NCBI GenBank assembly: GCA_049323795.1
Contig: JBMOOH010000035.1
Location: forward strand, 36,930 to 100,929
Source of the DNA: JAOADN01 sp049323795
Lineage (GTDB): Bacteria > Pseudomonadota > Alphaproteobacteria > Rhodobacterales > Rhodobacteraceae
DNA: 64,000 bases
Direction: 5' to 3'
In this document: piece by piece, positions 8,159-17,150 of the stretch
Numbering within the stretch: position 1 is the stretch's first letter
How the letters are laid out: the number at the start of each line of letters is the position of its first letter
The notes under the pieces: model-generated
What the model was told of the DNA's origin: nothing
The model's database searches: none
What the model saw: only the letters and a program-made list of their open reading frames with translations
Position numbers and translations under genes: made by a program

Positions 8159-9085
8159 ATGCAGTTCGGCCCCCACCTCATGCTGGCGCTGATCGAGGGC
8201 GCCGTCCTGTCGGCCGTGCTCGCGCTCACGGCCTCGGGCCTCAGCCTCGTCTTCGGGGTCATGCGCGTGGTCAACGTCGCGCATGGCGAGTTCTACATGC
8301 TCGGCGCCGTCATGGCCTGGGCGGTCGCCTCGCTTGTCGGCGGCGGGCCGGCGGTCGCCTTCGTCGCGGCGCTGGTCCTCGCACCGCTCGCGGTCGGCCT
8401 CATCGCCGCGGTGGCCGATGCGGTGGTCCTCCGCCGGATCGCCTACGACCCCGAACGCACGATCGTCGCCACGATCGGCCTGCTCTACATCCTCCAGCAG
8501 ACGACGCTGATGACCTTCGGGCCCGAGGCGCGTCCCGTCGCGCCGCCGTTCAACCTCCGCCTCGCGCTGCCCTGGCTCGGGCGGACCGACGGGGGCTGGG
8601 GCCTGATCTGGCCCTGGGGCCTCAGCGTCACCACCTACAAGCTCTTCGTCATCGCCGCCGCCGCGGCGGTGATCTGCCTCCTGCGCCTGCTCATGTCGCG
8701 CACCAGGGCGGGCCTCGTCATGCGGGCGACGCAGATCGACCGCGACATGGCGCAGGCCTTCGGCATCCCGGTCGAGCGCGTCTATGCGCTGACCTTCGGC
8801 CTCGGCGCCGCACTGGCCGCGCTCGCGGGGGTCCTGATCGTCCCGATCCAGCAGGCGCATTACCTGATGGGGGGCGACGCGCTTCTGCTCAGCTTCATCG
8901 TCGTCATCATCGGCGGGCTCGGCAGCCTTCCCGGCACGATCGCCGCCGCCGTCCTGATCGGGATGAGCGAAGGGGTGATCTCGGTCTTCTTCTCGGCGAC
9001 GCTCGCCAAGATCCTCGCCACGCTGGTCGTGGCCTTCGTCCTCGTCTTCCGCCCGCAGGGCCTGTTCGGAGGGCGCGCAAGGTGA
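8159..9085 (+). CDS. branched-chain amino acid-type ABC transporter permease (LivH family)
   Basis: Inner-membrane permease of 308 residues with about eight hydrophobic segments. The N-terminal ALTASGLSLVFGVMRVVNVAHGEFYMLG stretch (quoted here in parts: GLSLVFGVMR and VNVAHGEFYM) is the LivH hallmark. A later MRATQIDRDMAQAFGI loop is the ATPase-coupling region, and the C-terminal FRPQGLFG is conserved. The ATG at 8159 directly precedes the first hydrophobic helix; the frame is open back to 8033 but that stretch is the palindromic repeat. No good ribosome site is visible. The stop overlaps the start of the next permease (GTGA), indicating translational coupling. Confidence 0.92.
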   Translation: MQFGPHLMLALIEGAVLSAVLALTASGLSLVFGVMRVVNVAHGEFYMLGAVMAWAVASLVGGGPAVAFVAALVLAPLAVGLIAAVADAVVLRRIAYDPERTIVATIGLLYILQQTTLMTFGPEARPVAPPFNLRLALPWLGRTDGGWGLIWPWGLSVTTYKLFVIAAAAAVICLLRLLMSRTRAGLVMRATQIDRDMAQAFGIPVERVYALTFGLGAALAALAGVLIVPIQQAHYLMGGDALLLSFIVVIIGGLGSLPGTIAAAVLIGMSEGVISVFFSATLAKILATLVVAFVLVFRPQGLFGGRAR

Positions 9086-10026
9086 CTGACGGGGCGAGGG
9101 CATTCCTCCTGCACGCGGGGTTTCTGGCCGTCCTGGCAGGGCTCGGGCTTGTCCTGCCCGAGTACCACCACGGCGTGATGGCGCGCGTGATGGTGCTGGC
9201 GGTCTATGCGACGGGCTACAACCTCGCCTTCGGCTATACCGGGCTTCTGAGCCTCGGCCACGCGATGTTCTTCGCGGCCGGCATGTACGGCCTCGCGCTG
9301 CCGATGCAGCTCGCGGGCCTCGGCCTCGTCCCGGCCTTCGCGGTCGCGATCCTCGCCGGGGCGGGTCTGGCCGCCGTGGCGGGCCTCCTTGCGCTTCGCA
9401 CCACGGGCGTCGCCTTCATGATCGTGACCCTGATGTTCGCGCAGGCGGGCTACCTCGCCATCCTGCTCGCCGGCAGATGGACACGCGGCGACGAGGGGTT
9501 CACCATTCCCGGCGCGCTCCGCCGGATCGGGGGGCTCGACCTGACCTCGGCCGCGGACCGCTACGCCACGGCGCTGGCGCTCTTCGGTGCCGTCCTGCTC
9601 GGCACGCTCTGGCTCGTCCGCAGCCCGCTGGGGCGTACCTTCGTCGCGGTGCGCGAGAACGAGGAACGGGCGCGCCTTCTCGGCTACGACACCACCCGCA
9701 CGAAGCTTCTGGCGGTGATCCTGTCGGGTACCGTCTCGGCCGCGGGAGGCGCCGCCTATGCCGCGCTCTTCGGCTATGCCGGGGCAGGCTTCGCCTCGGT
9801 CCAGTATTCGATCCTGCCGCTCCTCTGGGTGCTTCTCGGCGGGGCGGGGACGGTCATCGGTCCGTTCCTCGGCACGCTCTTCATGACGTACCTGATCGAC
9901 TGGGCCTCGGGGCTCACCTCGGCCTACATGCTGATCGCCGGGGCCGCGCTGATCCTTCTGACCCTCTTCGCCCCCGGCGGCATCGCGGGCGAGATCCGCC
10001 GCCGGATCTGGAAGGGGCTGCCATGA
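9082..10026 (+). CDS. branched-chain amino acid-type ABC transporter permease (LivM family)
   Basis: Second permease, 314 residues. LivM signatures are YNLAFGYTGLLSLGHAMFF near residues 40-58, the coupling loop VRENEERARLLGYDT, and the PFLGTLFMTYL helix. It begins with GTG at 9082, overlapping the LivH-type stop, and its own stop overlaps the ATG of the LivG-type ATPase (ATGA). It forms a heterodimeric channel with the LivH-type subunit in the inner membrane. Confidence 0.92.
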   Translation: MTDGARAFLLHAGFLAVLAGLGLVLPEYHHGVMARVMVLAVYATGYNLAFGYTGLLSLGHAMFFAAGMYGLALPMQLAGLGLVPAFAVAILAGAGLAAVAGLLALRTTGVAFMIVTLMFAQAGYLAILLAGRWTRGDEGFTIPGALRRIGGLDLTSAADRYATALALFGAVLLGTLWLVRSPLGRTFVAVRENEERARLLGYDTTRTKLLAVILSGTVSAAGGAAYAALFGYAGAGFASVQYSILPLLWVLLGGAGTVIGPFLGTLFMTYLIDWASGLTSAYMLIAGAALILLTLFAPGGIAGEIRRRIWKGLP

Positions 10027-10739
10027 CCCCGCTCCTCTCCACGCGCGGCCTGACGCGGCGCTTTGCGGGCCTCGTCGCCGTCGCCCGCGTCGATTTCGAC
10101 CTCGCCCCCGGCGAAATCCGCGCCCTGATCGGCCCGAACGGTGCGGGCAAGACCACCTTCGTCTCGATGCTGATCGGCCGGCTCCCCCCGAGCGAGGGAC
10201 GGATCGACTTCGCGGGCGAGGATGTCACGGCCCTGCCCGCCCACGCCCGTGTCCGGCGCGGCATGGCCTACACGTTCCAGATCACCTCGGTCTTCGCGCG
10301 CCTGCCGGTGGCCGAGAACGTGGCGCTCGCCGCGCGCCGCGCGCTCGGGCGCGATGCGAAGGCGGTCGGGGCCGTCGTCGCGGACCGGCTCGCGCAGGTC
10401 GGCCTCGCCGGGTACGGCGGCCAGCTTGCAGGCGATCTCGCCTACGGCCATCAGCGCCTTCTGGAAATCGCGATGGGCCTCGCCCAGGGCCCGCGCCTCC
10501 TGATCCTCGACGAACCGACGCAAGGCCTGTCGGACGGCGAGGTGGCCGAATTCCGCACCCTGATCCGCAGCCTCGTGCCGAAGACGACGATCCTCCTCAT
10601 CGAGCACAACATGCGCGTGGTCATGGAACTGGCCGACCGTGTGACGGTGATGGCCTCGGGCGGGATCCTCGCCGAAGGCACCCCGGCCGAGATGCGGGCC
10701 GACGCCGGCGTGCAGACCGCCTATCTGGGGGCGCGCTGA
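10023..10739 (+). CDS. ABC transporter ATP-binding protein (LivG family)
   Basis: ATPase of 238 residues. Walker A GPNGAGKTT is at residues 38-46, and Q-loop residue Q occurs in YTFQITSVF. The family-typical degenerate signature LAYGHQRLLEIA takes the place of LSGGQ. Walker B is LLILDEPTQGL and the switch histidine is in LLIEHNM. It overlaps both neighbours by a few bases (ATGA upstream, TGATG downstream), so the four transporter genes after the binding protein form one translationally coupled block. Confidence 0.94.
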   Translation: MTPLLSTRGLTRRFAGLVAVARVDFDLAPGEIRALIGPNGAGKTTFVSMLIGRLPPSEGRIDFAGEDVTALPAHARVRRGMAYTFQITSVFARLPVAENVALAARRALGRDAKAVGAVVADRLAQVGLAGYGGQLAGDLAYGHQRLLEIAMGLAQGPRLLILDEPTQGLSDGEVAEFRTLIRSLVPKTTILLIEHNMRVVMELADRVTVMASGGILAEGTPAEMRADAGVQTAYLGAR

Positions 10740-11434
10740 TGCTTGCGGTGGAGGGGATCTGCGTCGCCTACGGCAGCGCCCCGGTTCTCGGGGACGTGTC
10801 CCTGACCGTCAGCACGGGCGAGATTGTCTGCCTCCTCGGCCGGAACGGCGCGGGCAAGACGACGACGATGAGGGCGATCATGGGCCTCCTGCCCGTGACG
10901 CGGGGACGGATCACGCTCGGCGGCCAGACCATCTCGGGCCTGCCCGCCTACAAGGTGCCACGGCGCGGCATCGGATATGTCCCGCAGGGGCGGCGGCTTT
11001 TCGGCGCGATGACCGTGGCCGAGAACCTGAGCGTGGGGATGATGGCCCGCAAGAGCCCGCCCATGGCCCTCACCCGCGCGCTCGAATGCTTCCCCCGCCT
11101 GCGCGAACGCTGGACCCAGCGCGCCGACACGCTCTCGGGGGGCGAGCAGCAGATGCTCGCAACCGCCCGCGCCCTCTGCCTCATGCCCAAGATCCTGCTT
11201 CTCGACGAGCCGACCGAGGGGCTCCAGCCCTCGATGGTCGCCACGATCCGCGATGTCGTGGCGCGCCTGAAGGGCGAGGGCGTCGGGGTGCTTCTGGTCG
11301 AGCAGCGGACCGAGGCGGTGCTGTCCGTCGCCGACAGGGTGGTGTTTCTCGAGCAGGGCCGCACCCGCGAGACGGTTGACGGCGCCGCGCTCCGCGCCGA
11401 TCCGGGACTTCTGGTCGCGCGCCTCGGCCTCTGA
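10739..11434 (+). CDS. ABC transporter ATP-binding protein (LivF family)
   Basis: Second ATPase, 231 residues. Walker A GRNGAGKTT, Q-loop in GYVPQGRRLFGAMTVAENL, signature LSGGEQQMLATARAL, Walker B ILLLDEPTEGLQP and H-loop replacement in LLVEQRTE (Gln in place of His) are all standard for LivF. Start ATG overlaps the preceding stop (TGATG). Last gene of the transporter operon; it converges on the MarR gene with only three bases between the stops and no room for a separate terminator. Confidence 0.94.
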   Translation: MLAVEGICVAYGSAPVLGDVSLTVSTGEIVCLLGRNGAGKTTTMRAIMGLLPVTRGRITLGGQTISGLPAYKVPRRGIGYVPQGRRLFGAMTVAENLSVGMMARKSPPMALTRALECFPRLRERWTQRADTLSGGEQQMLATARALCLMPKILLLDEPTEGLQPSMVATIRDVVARLKGEGVGVLLVEQRTEAVLSVADRVVFLEQGRTRETVDGAALRADPGLLVARLGL

Positions 11435-11437
11435 CCG

Positions 11438-11869
11438 TCAGCCGATCCTCTGAAGGATCGCGCAAAGCCGCCGGCGGTCCTCGGCCCCGAGCGGCGCGAG
11501 CGTCTCGTCGGTGATCTCGCGTGCAGCATCGAGCAGCGCGCCGAAGGCCGCGCGCCCCCCGCTGGTGGGGGTCAGCACGATGCGCCGGCGGTCGGCGGGC
11601 TCTTCGACGTTCTCGACCAGCCCCTTCTGGCGCAGCCGGTCCACGACGCCCTTGATCGTGGCGGCATCCATCGCGGTGGCCCGGCCGAGCGCATTCTGCG
11701 ACGTGGGCCCCAGCTCGCAGAGCTTGGCGAGCGCCGCGAACTGGGTCGGCGTCAGCGACGGGATGCGCGCGGCGAAGATCGCCAGATGCCTCTGCGTCGC
11801 CTTGCGCAGCAGGAACCCGACCTGTTCGTCGAGCACGTAGGCCGGCGGTTTCTGCTTCCCGTCGCTCAT
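11438..11869 (-). CDS. MarR-family transcriptional regulator
   Basis: Winged-helix regulator of 143 residues; binds DNA as a dimer and is typically released by a small aromatic or phenolic ligand. The HTH region runs from LTPTQFAALAKLCELG through NALGRATAMDAATIKGVVDRL, followed by the wing EEPADRRRIVLTPTSGG. The start ATG at 11869 is chosen because homology begins at the usual YVLDEQVGFLLRKA helix shortly after it. It is transcribed divergently from the molybdenum hydroxylase operon across a 127-bp region with palindromes, so it most likely represses that operon and possibly the transporter. The effector is unknown. Confidence 0.92.
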   Translation of the reverse strand: MSDGKQKPPAYVLDEQVGFLLRKATQRHLAIFAARIPSLTPTQFAALAKLCELGPTSQNALGRATAMDAATIKGVVDRLRQKGLVENVEEPADRRRIVLTPTSGGRAAFGALLDAAREITDETLAPLGAEDRRRLCAILQRIG

Positions 11870-11996
11870 CGCCTGCGCATCATTCTTGGGATCGTCGCAT
11901 TCGGCAAGCGCCGAATTCGGCGTTGACAGGACGGACCGCGCGGCACACCATCCGTTTGCACTCAAACAATTCCGCCCGACGTCGAGGAAGCGGCCG
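11870..11996. promoter_or_regulatory. divergent promoter region with candidate MarR operators
   Basis: The region contains a perfect 12-bp palindrome gccgaattcggc (11910-11921), a TTGACA -35 hexamer (11923-11928) with CACCAT at a 17-bp spacing (11946-11951), and an inverted repeat GTTTG-cact-CAAAC (11954-11967) just downstream of that -10. The last repeat is well placed to block transcription of the rightward operon. A GAGGAAG ribosome site precedes the ATG at 11997. Promoter assignment is by eye. Confidence 0.55.
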
Positions 11997-12833
11997 ATGG
12001 CCGAGGCATTCAGGCCGAAAGACCTGTCGGAAGCGGTGGCGATCGCCGCCGGCCGGAATGTCACGCTTGCCGCGGGCTGCACCGACCTGTTTGCGGCCAC
12101 CCGGGCGCGGGCGATCGCGGCACCCGTTCTCGACCTGACCGCGCTGGACGGGCTGAAGGGGATCGGGGCGGGGGCCGACGGCTGCCGGATCGGGGCGCTG
12201 ACGACCTGGACCGACATCGCAAGGGCGCACCTGCCCCCGGCCTTCGACGCCCTTCGCGCCGCGGCGCGCGAGGTGGGGGCGGTCCAGATCCAGAATGCCG
12301 GCACCATCGGCGGGAACCTCTGCAACGCCTCGCCGGCCGCCGACGGCGTGCCCTGCCTTCTGGCCCTCGATGCCTCGGTCGAGCTGGCTTCAGTCGCCGG
12401 TACGCGCGTGATGCGCCTGTCCGACTTCCTTACGGGGCCGCGCCGCACCGACCTCCGGCGCGGAGAGATCCTGACCGGCGTTCTCGTTCCGAAGGCCGCT
12501 CTGGGCGGGCGGTCGGCCTTCGGGAAGCTCGGCGCGCGCCGCTATCTCGTGATCTCGATCGCGATGGCCGCCGTGCGGATCGAGTCGGACGGCGACCGGA
12601 TCACCGCCGCGGCGATCGCGGTCGGCGCCTGCGGCCCGGTCGCCGTCCGGCTGCGCGACCAGGAAGAGGCCCTTCTGGGGGTTCCGCCGGCCGAAGCCGC
12701 CGCACGGATCGAGCCCCGCCTGGTCGCGGGTGCTCTCTCGCCGATCGACGACATCAGGGCCGACGCGGACTATCGCCGCGTCGCCGCGACAGAAATCGTG
12801 CGCCGGGCCGTGGCGCGGGCGGTCGCGCCATGA
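11997..12833 (+). CDS. xanthine dehydrogenase family, FAD-binding subunit (CoxM-like)
   Basis: Medium subunit of a molybdenum hydroxylase, 278 residues; carries FAD and passes electrons from the Fe-S clusters to an acceptor. FAD-binding motifs are AAGCTDLFA near residue 24 and GTIGGNLCNASPAADGVP near 101-118, both classic for this family. A CO-dehydrogenase flavoprotein C-terminal domain follows (about 175-275). The start at 11997 has a GAGGAAG site six bases upstream. It overlaps the next gene by four bases (ATGA), so the two subunits are made together. Confidence 0.93.
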   Translation: MAEAFRPKDLSEAVAIAAGRNVTLAAGCTDLFAATRARAIAAPVLDLTALDGLKGIGAGADGCRIGALTTWTDIARAHLPPAFDALRAAAREVGAVQIQNAGTIGGNLCNASPAADGVPCLLALDASVELASVAGTRVMRLSDFLTGPRRTDLRRGEILTGVLVPKAALGGRSAFGKLGARRYLVISIAMAAVRIESDGDRITAAAIAVGACGPVAVRLRDQEEALLGVPPAEAAARIEPRLVAGALSPIDDIRADADYRRVAATEIVRRAVARAVAP

Positions 12834-15544
12834 ACCGGCCCGCCCCGCTTTTCTCCTTCACCCTGAACGGCCGCCCCGTCGCGTCGGAAGCCGATCCGAT
12901 GCGGCGCCTCTCCGACGTGCTGCGCGACGATTTCGGCCTGACCGGCACCAAGGTCGGCTGCGACGCGGGCGATTGCGGAGCGTGCACGGTGCTTCTCGAC
13001 GGCGAGGCGGTCTGCGCCTGCCTCACCCCGGCGGGGCGCGTCGCCGGGCGCAGCGTCGAAACCGTCGAAGGCCCGGGCCTCGACAACCTCCGCGGCGCCT
13101 TCCTCCGCCACGGTGCGGCGCAGTGCGGCATCTGCACCCCCGGCATGCTGATGGCTGCGGCGGCCCGCCTGTCGCGGAACCCGTCCCCGACCCGTGCCGA
13201 GGCCGAGGACGCGATCGCGGGCGTCCTCTGCCGCTGCACGGGCTATCAGAAGATCATCGACGCGATCTGCGACGCGCGCGGCGACGCGGACCCCGACCCC
13301 GCACCGGATCCGGGCCACTCGGTCGGGTTCGGCATCGCGCGGGTGGACGGACTGCCCAAGGTGGACGGGAGCGAAAGCTACGGCGCCGACCACGTGATCC
13401 CCGGCGCATTGACCGTCATCGCTGTCCGCTCCCCCCACCACGCCGCCCGCTTCGCCATGGGCGACCTCACCCGCTGGGCGCGCCTGCGCGACGTTCATGT
13501 CTTCACCGCCAGGGACATCGGCGGCGACAACCGCTTCTCGGTCATCCCCTCCTTCGCCGACCAGCCCGCGCTCGCCGAGACCGAGGCGCGCTTCCGGGGC
13601 GAGGCGGTGGCCCTGATCGCGGGCGAGCCCGAGGTGATCGAGGCGCTCGACCTGGCGGATTTCCCCGTGGCATGGGATCCGCTCGACCCGGTCATGGACC
13701 CCGCCACGGCGGAAGGCGCGCGCCCCGTCTATCCCCCGCGCCCCGACAACATCCTGACGCGCGGGCGGGTGGTGCGGGGCGACGCCGAGGCGGGGCTGGC
13801 GCGGGCCGCCGCCGTCGCCGAGGTCGAGGTCGAAACCGCCTTCGTCGAACATGCCTATATCGAGCCCGAGGCGGGCATCGCCTGGATCGAGGGCAACACG
13901 CTCGTCATCCGCGCCTGCACGCAGGCCCCGGTGATGGACCGCGACGACACCGCCAGGGTTCTCGGCCTGCCCCCCGAGCGTGTCCGCATCATCCCCTCCG
14001 CCGTGGGCGGCGGCTTCGGGTCGAAGCTCGACATGTCGCTGCAGCCCCTGATCGGCCTCGTGGCGCTGAAGACCGGGCGACCGGCCCGCATGGTCTATTC
14101 GCGGCCTGAGTCGATGCAGTCCACGACCAAGCGCCACCCCGCCCGCATGACCGCCCGCATCGGCGCGGACAGGCAGGGCCGGGTCACGGGCATGACCTTC
14201 GACGGGACCTTCAATACCGGCCCCTATTCGAGTTGGGGACCGACCGTCGCGAACCGCGTGCCCGTCCACGCCTCGGGGCCCTACTTCACCCCGGCCTACC
14301 GGGCGCTCACCAGGGCCGTGCATACGAACGGCCCCGTCGCCGGCGCCTTCCGGGGCTTCGGCGTGCCGCAGGCGGCGGTAGTGCAGGAGATCGCCTACGA
14401 CGACCTCGCGCTCGCCCTCGGCATCGACCGGCTGGAGTTCCGCCGCCGGAACGCGCTGAGGGACGGGCAGGCCACCGTCTGCGGACAGGTCCTTTCGGGC
14501 GTCGGGATCGGCCGCTGCCTCGACGCGCTCGTTCCCCGCTGGGACCGCGCCAGGGCCGAGGCCGCCGCCTTCAACGCCACCTCCGGGACCCTGAAGCGCG
14601 GCGTCGGCGTCGCCTCGTGCTGGTACGGCTGCGGCAACACCGCGCTTCCGAACCCCTCGACCGTCCGCGCCGGGATCACGCGCGCCGGCCGCGTCGTCCT
14701 CCACCAAGGCGCGACGGACATCGGGCAGGGGTCGAACACGGTCGTCACCCAGATCTTCGCCGACGCCCTCGGCGTGCCCGTCCACGCCATCGAGCGCGTC
14801 GGCCCCGACACCGCCCTCACCCCCGACTGCGGCAAGACCTCGGCCTCGCGCCAGACGGTCGTGACCGGGAAGGCCGCGATGATGGCGGGGCAGGCCCTCC
14901 GGCGGGAAATCCTGCGGCTCACCAACAAGGGCGAGGGCGGGCGGATCGCCGTCACCGGCGACCGGATCGCCGTGACCGACGCGGCAGGAGAGGCGGCGAT
15001 CGCCCTCGCCGGTCTGGCCGAAGGCCCGTTCGGCTACGTCCTCATGGCCGAGGAAACCTACGACCCCCCCACGACCAGGTTGGATGCGGACGGGCAGGGT
15101 GCCCCCTACGCCGTCTACGGCTACGGCGCGCAGGTCGCCGAAGTCGAGGTGGACCTCGCCCTCGGCACCGTGAAGGTCCGCCGCATCACCGCCGCCCACG
15201 ATCTCGGGCGCATCATCAACCCGATCCTCGCCGAGGGCCAGATCCAGGGCGGCATCGCGCAAGGGCTGGGGATGGCGCTCATGGAGGAGTACCTCCCCGG
15301 CCGGACCGAGAACCTGCACGACTACCTGATCCCCACGGCGGGCGACATGCCCGAGGTCCATTCGATCCTGATCGAGGTGCCCGACCCCGAGGGGCCGATG
15401 GGCGCGAAGGGTCTGGGCGAGCACGTCCTGATCCCGACCGCCCCCGCGATCCTGAACGCGATCCGCCATGCGAGCGGGGCGCGGGTGACACGGCTGCCGG
15501 CGCTGCCGCACCGGGTGCTGCGGGCGATCCGGGAGGCGCGGTGA
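12830..15544 (+). CDS. molybdenum hydroxylase: fused [2Fe-2S] and molybdopterin-binding subunit
   Basis: Large subunit of 904 residues, fusing the usually separate small and large subunits as in the Desulfovibrio aldehyde oxidoreductase. A plant-type [2Fe-2S] cluster is bound by C44, C49, C52 and C64, and a second helical [2Fe-2S] domain carries QCGICTPGM and CRCTGY. The molybdopterin part (about 165-900) includes VGGGFGSK, GAFRGFGVPQ and QGATDIGQGSNT. The catalytic base should be E864 in KGLGEHVLIP. The enzyme hydroxylates an aldehyde or N-heterocycle carbon using water. Together with the FAD subunit it forms a complete enzyme in the cytoplasm. The presence of a hydroxynicotinate-reductase-like gene downstream suggests an N-heterocyclic substrate, but sequence alone does not fix it. 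Confidence 0.93.
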   Translation: MNRPAPLFSFTLNGRPVASEADPMRRLSDVLRDDFGLTGTKVGCDAGDCGACTVLLDGEAVCACLTPAGRVAGRSVETVEGPGLDNLRGAFLRHGAAQCGICTPGMLMAAAARLSRNPSPTRAEAEDAIAGVLCRCTGYQKIIDAICDARGDADPDPAPDPGHSVGFGIARVDGLPKVDGSESYGADHVIPGALTVIAVRSPHHAARFAMGDLTRWARLRDVHVFTARDIGGDNRFSVIPSFADQPALAETEARFRGEAVALIAGEPEVIEALDLADFPVAWDPLDPVMDPATAEGARPVYPPRPDNILTRGRVVRGDAEAGLARAAAVAEVEVETAFVEHAYIEPEAGIAWIEGNTLVIRACTQAPVMDRDDTARVLGLPPERVRIIPSAVGGGFGSKLDMSLQPLIGLVALKTGRPARMVYSRPESMQSTTKRHPARMTARIGADRQGRVTGMTFDGTFNTGPYSSWGPTVANRVPVHASGPYFTPAYRALTRAVHTNGPVAGAFRGFGVPQAAVVQEIAYDDLALALGIDRLEFRRRNALRDGQATVCGQVLSGVGIGRCLDALVPRWDRARAEAAAFNATSGTLKRGVGVASCWYGCGNTALPNPSTVRAGITRAGRVVLHQGATDIGQGSNTVVTQIFADALGVPVHAIERVGPDTALTPDCGKTSASRQTVVTGKAAMMAGQALRREILRLTNKGEGGRIAVTGDRIAVTDAAGEAAIALAGLAEGPFGYVLMAEETYDPPTTRLDADGQGAPYAVYGYGAQVAEVEVDLALGTVKVRRITAAHDLGRIINPILAEGQIQGGIAQGLGMALMEEYLPGRTENLHDYLIPTAGDMPEVHSILIEVPDPEGPMGAKGLGEHVLIPTAPAILNAIRHASGARVTRLPALPHRVLRAIREAR

Positions 15545-15653
15545 TGACAGTCGCATCACACGTCGCGCGCCGCTCCTCCGCCCTGTCGGGCGTCCTCGCC
15601 ATTGCCCGGCGAAGAGGCCCGTCAGGGCCGATGAGCGCTTTCGGAGGCGCGCC

Positions 15654-17150
15654 ATGACCGCGCCCGGCGACGACATCCGCGCCGACACCTCGGACGGCGC
15701 CCCGCCGCCCCCCGGGCGCGTCCGGCCCGGGAAGATCCGCTGCGATGCCTGCCCGGTCATGTGCTACATCGCCGAAGGCCAGTCGGGTGCCTGCGACCGC
15801 TACGCCAACGAAGCCGGCCGCATCGTCCGCTCGGATCCGCTCACCGTCCTCGACCGCCGCATCGCGAGCGGCGGCGAGATCCGTCCCTTCCTCAAGGACC
15901 ACTGGGACGGCACGCTGATCGGCGACGCGGACGTTTTCGTCAGCGCCATCGGCGCCGGCACGACCTACCCCGACTACAAGCCCGCCCCCTTCATCGTCAG
16001 CCGCGAGATCGAGGGCGTCGACACCGTCACCGTCGTGACCGAGGCGATCTATTCCTACTGCGGCGTCAAGGTGAAGATCGACACCGACCGCCACCTCGGG
16101 TCCGAAGGCTCGGTCGTCCGCTCGCAGGGCGAACCCGTGGGCCTCGTCATCACCTCGGAATACGGAAGCCGGATGCTGTCCCTGGGCGGCGTCGATCACC
16201 TGACGGGCGGCACGAAGCAGGAAGGCCGCGTCACCTGCGACACCCTCATGCGGCTCGCCAACCGCGAGGCGGTGGACCTGTCGGTGGACGGCGGGGCATC
16301 CGTCACCGTGCAGGCAGGGCGGCCCCCGGTCGTGGACGGCCGGCCCGAGGACCGGATGCGCGTCGGTTGCGGCTCGGCCACCATCGGGATGTTTGCCTCG
16401 CAATGGCAGGGCCTCGTGGACGAAGTGGTGGTGGTCGACGACCACATCACCGGCGTCGTCTCCGAGCATCAGGCGGGCAAGGTGATCGGCTGGCCCGACA
16501 CCGGCATCCGCATCCGGGGCCGACGCTCCACGCCGGGCCGCTACTTCCGCGTGGCGAATCCCGGCCTCGGCTGGGGCGGGACCGACATCACCGACCCCCT
16601 GTCGATCCTGAACCCCTGGGACGGCAAGCGCGGCGCGCGCCCCGGCCTCACCCTGCTCATGGTCTCGACGACCGGCGAACACGCCGCCTTCTATGTCCTG
16701 AACGAGGCGCTGGAAGCCGTCGAGCAGCCGATGCCACCGGACCTCGCCCCGACCGTCGCGCTTATTGCCGAGAACTGCGAACCGGCGTTCTGCACCGTCC
16801 TCTTCATGGGCGGGGCGGGGGGGTCGCTCCGCGCCGGCGTGACGAAGAACCCCGTCCGGCTCACCCGCGCCGTGCAGGAAGGCCGGGCGCGCGTCACCTG
16901 CGGCGGCGCGCCGGTCTATGTCTGGCCGGGCGGGGGGATCACGCTCATGGTGGACGTGATGCGGATGCCGGGGCGGTCCTTCGGCCACGTGCCCACCCCG
17001 GCGCTGGTCGCGCCGCTCGAATTCACCATGCCGCGCGAGACCTACCGCGCGCTCGGCGGCCATGACGAGGCGGTGCGGTCCCTTCGCGACATTCTCGAGA
17101 ATGGCGGCGAATACGGCAGCGCCGTCCGCGCGCTCGGGCCGATCGGCTGA
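15654..17150 (+). CDS. 6-hydroxynicotinate reductase-like iron-sulfur protein
   Basis: 498 residues, resembling the ferredoxin-dependent 6-hydroxynicotinate reductase (Hnr) of Eubacterium barkeri, which reduces the ring of a hydroxylated pyridine. An N-terminal [4Fe-4S]-type motif is C30-x2-C33-x3-C37-x9-C47. Conserved blocks include AIGAGTTYPDYKPAPFIVS, EAIYSYCGVKVKIDTDRHLG and GWGGTDITDP. The sequence DHLTGGT at residues 181-187 resembles the Dxx(S/T)GAT motif at which ApbE enzymes attach FMN. A GGAGG site precedes the ATG at 15654. The stop overlaps the next gene (TGATG), an ApbE-superfamily protein. The substrate need not be hydroxynicotinate. Assignment to the Hnr-like family is from recall of the family, not a search. 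Confidence 0.8.
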   Translation: MTAPGDDIRADTSDGAPPPPGRVRPGKIRCDACPVMCYIAEGQSGACDRYANEAGRIVRSDPLTVLDRRIASGGEIRPFLKDHWDGTLIGDADVFVSAIGAGTTYPDYKPAPFIVSREIEGVDTVTVVTEAIYSYCGVKVKIDTDRHLGSEGSVVRSQGEPVGLVITSEYGSRMLSLGGVDHLTGGTKQEGRVTCDTLMRLANREAVDLSVDGGASVTVQAGRPPVVDGRPEDRMRVGCGSATIGMFASQWQGLVDEVVVVDDHITGVVSEHQAGKVIGWPDTGIRIRGRRSTPGRYFRVANPGLGWGGTDITDPLSILNPWDGKRGARPGLTLLMVSTTGEHAAFYVLNEALEAVEQPMPPDLAPTVALIAENCEPAFCTVLFMGGAGGSLRAGVTKNPVRLTRAVQEGRARVTCGGAPVYVWPGGGITLMVDVMRMPGRSFGHVPTPALVAPLEFTMPRETYRALGGHDEAVRSLRDILENGGEYGSAVRALGPIG

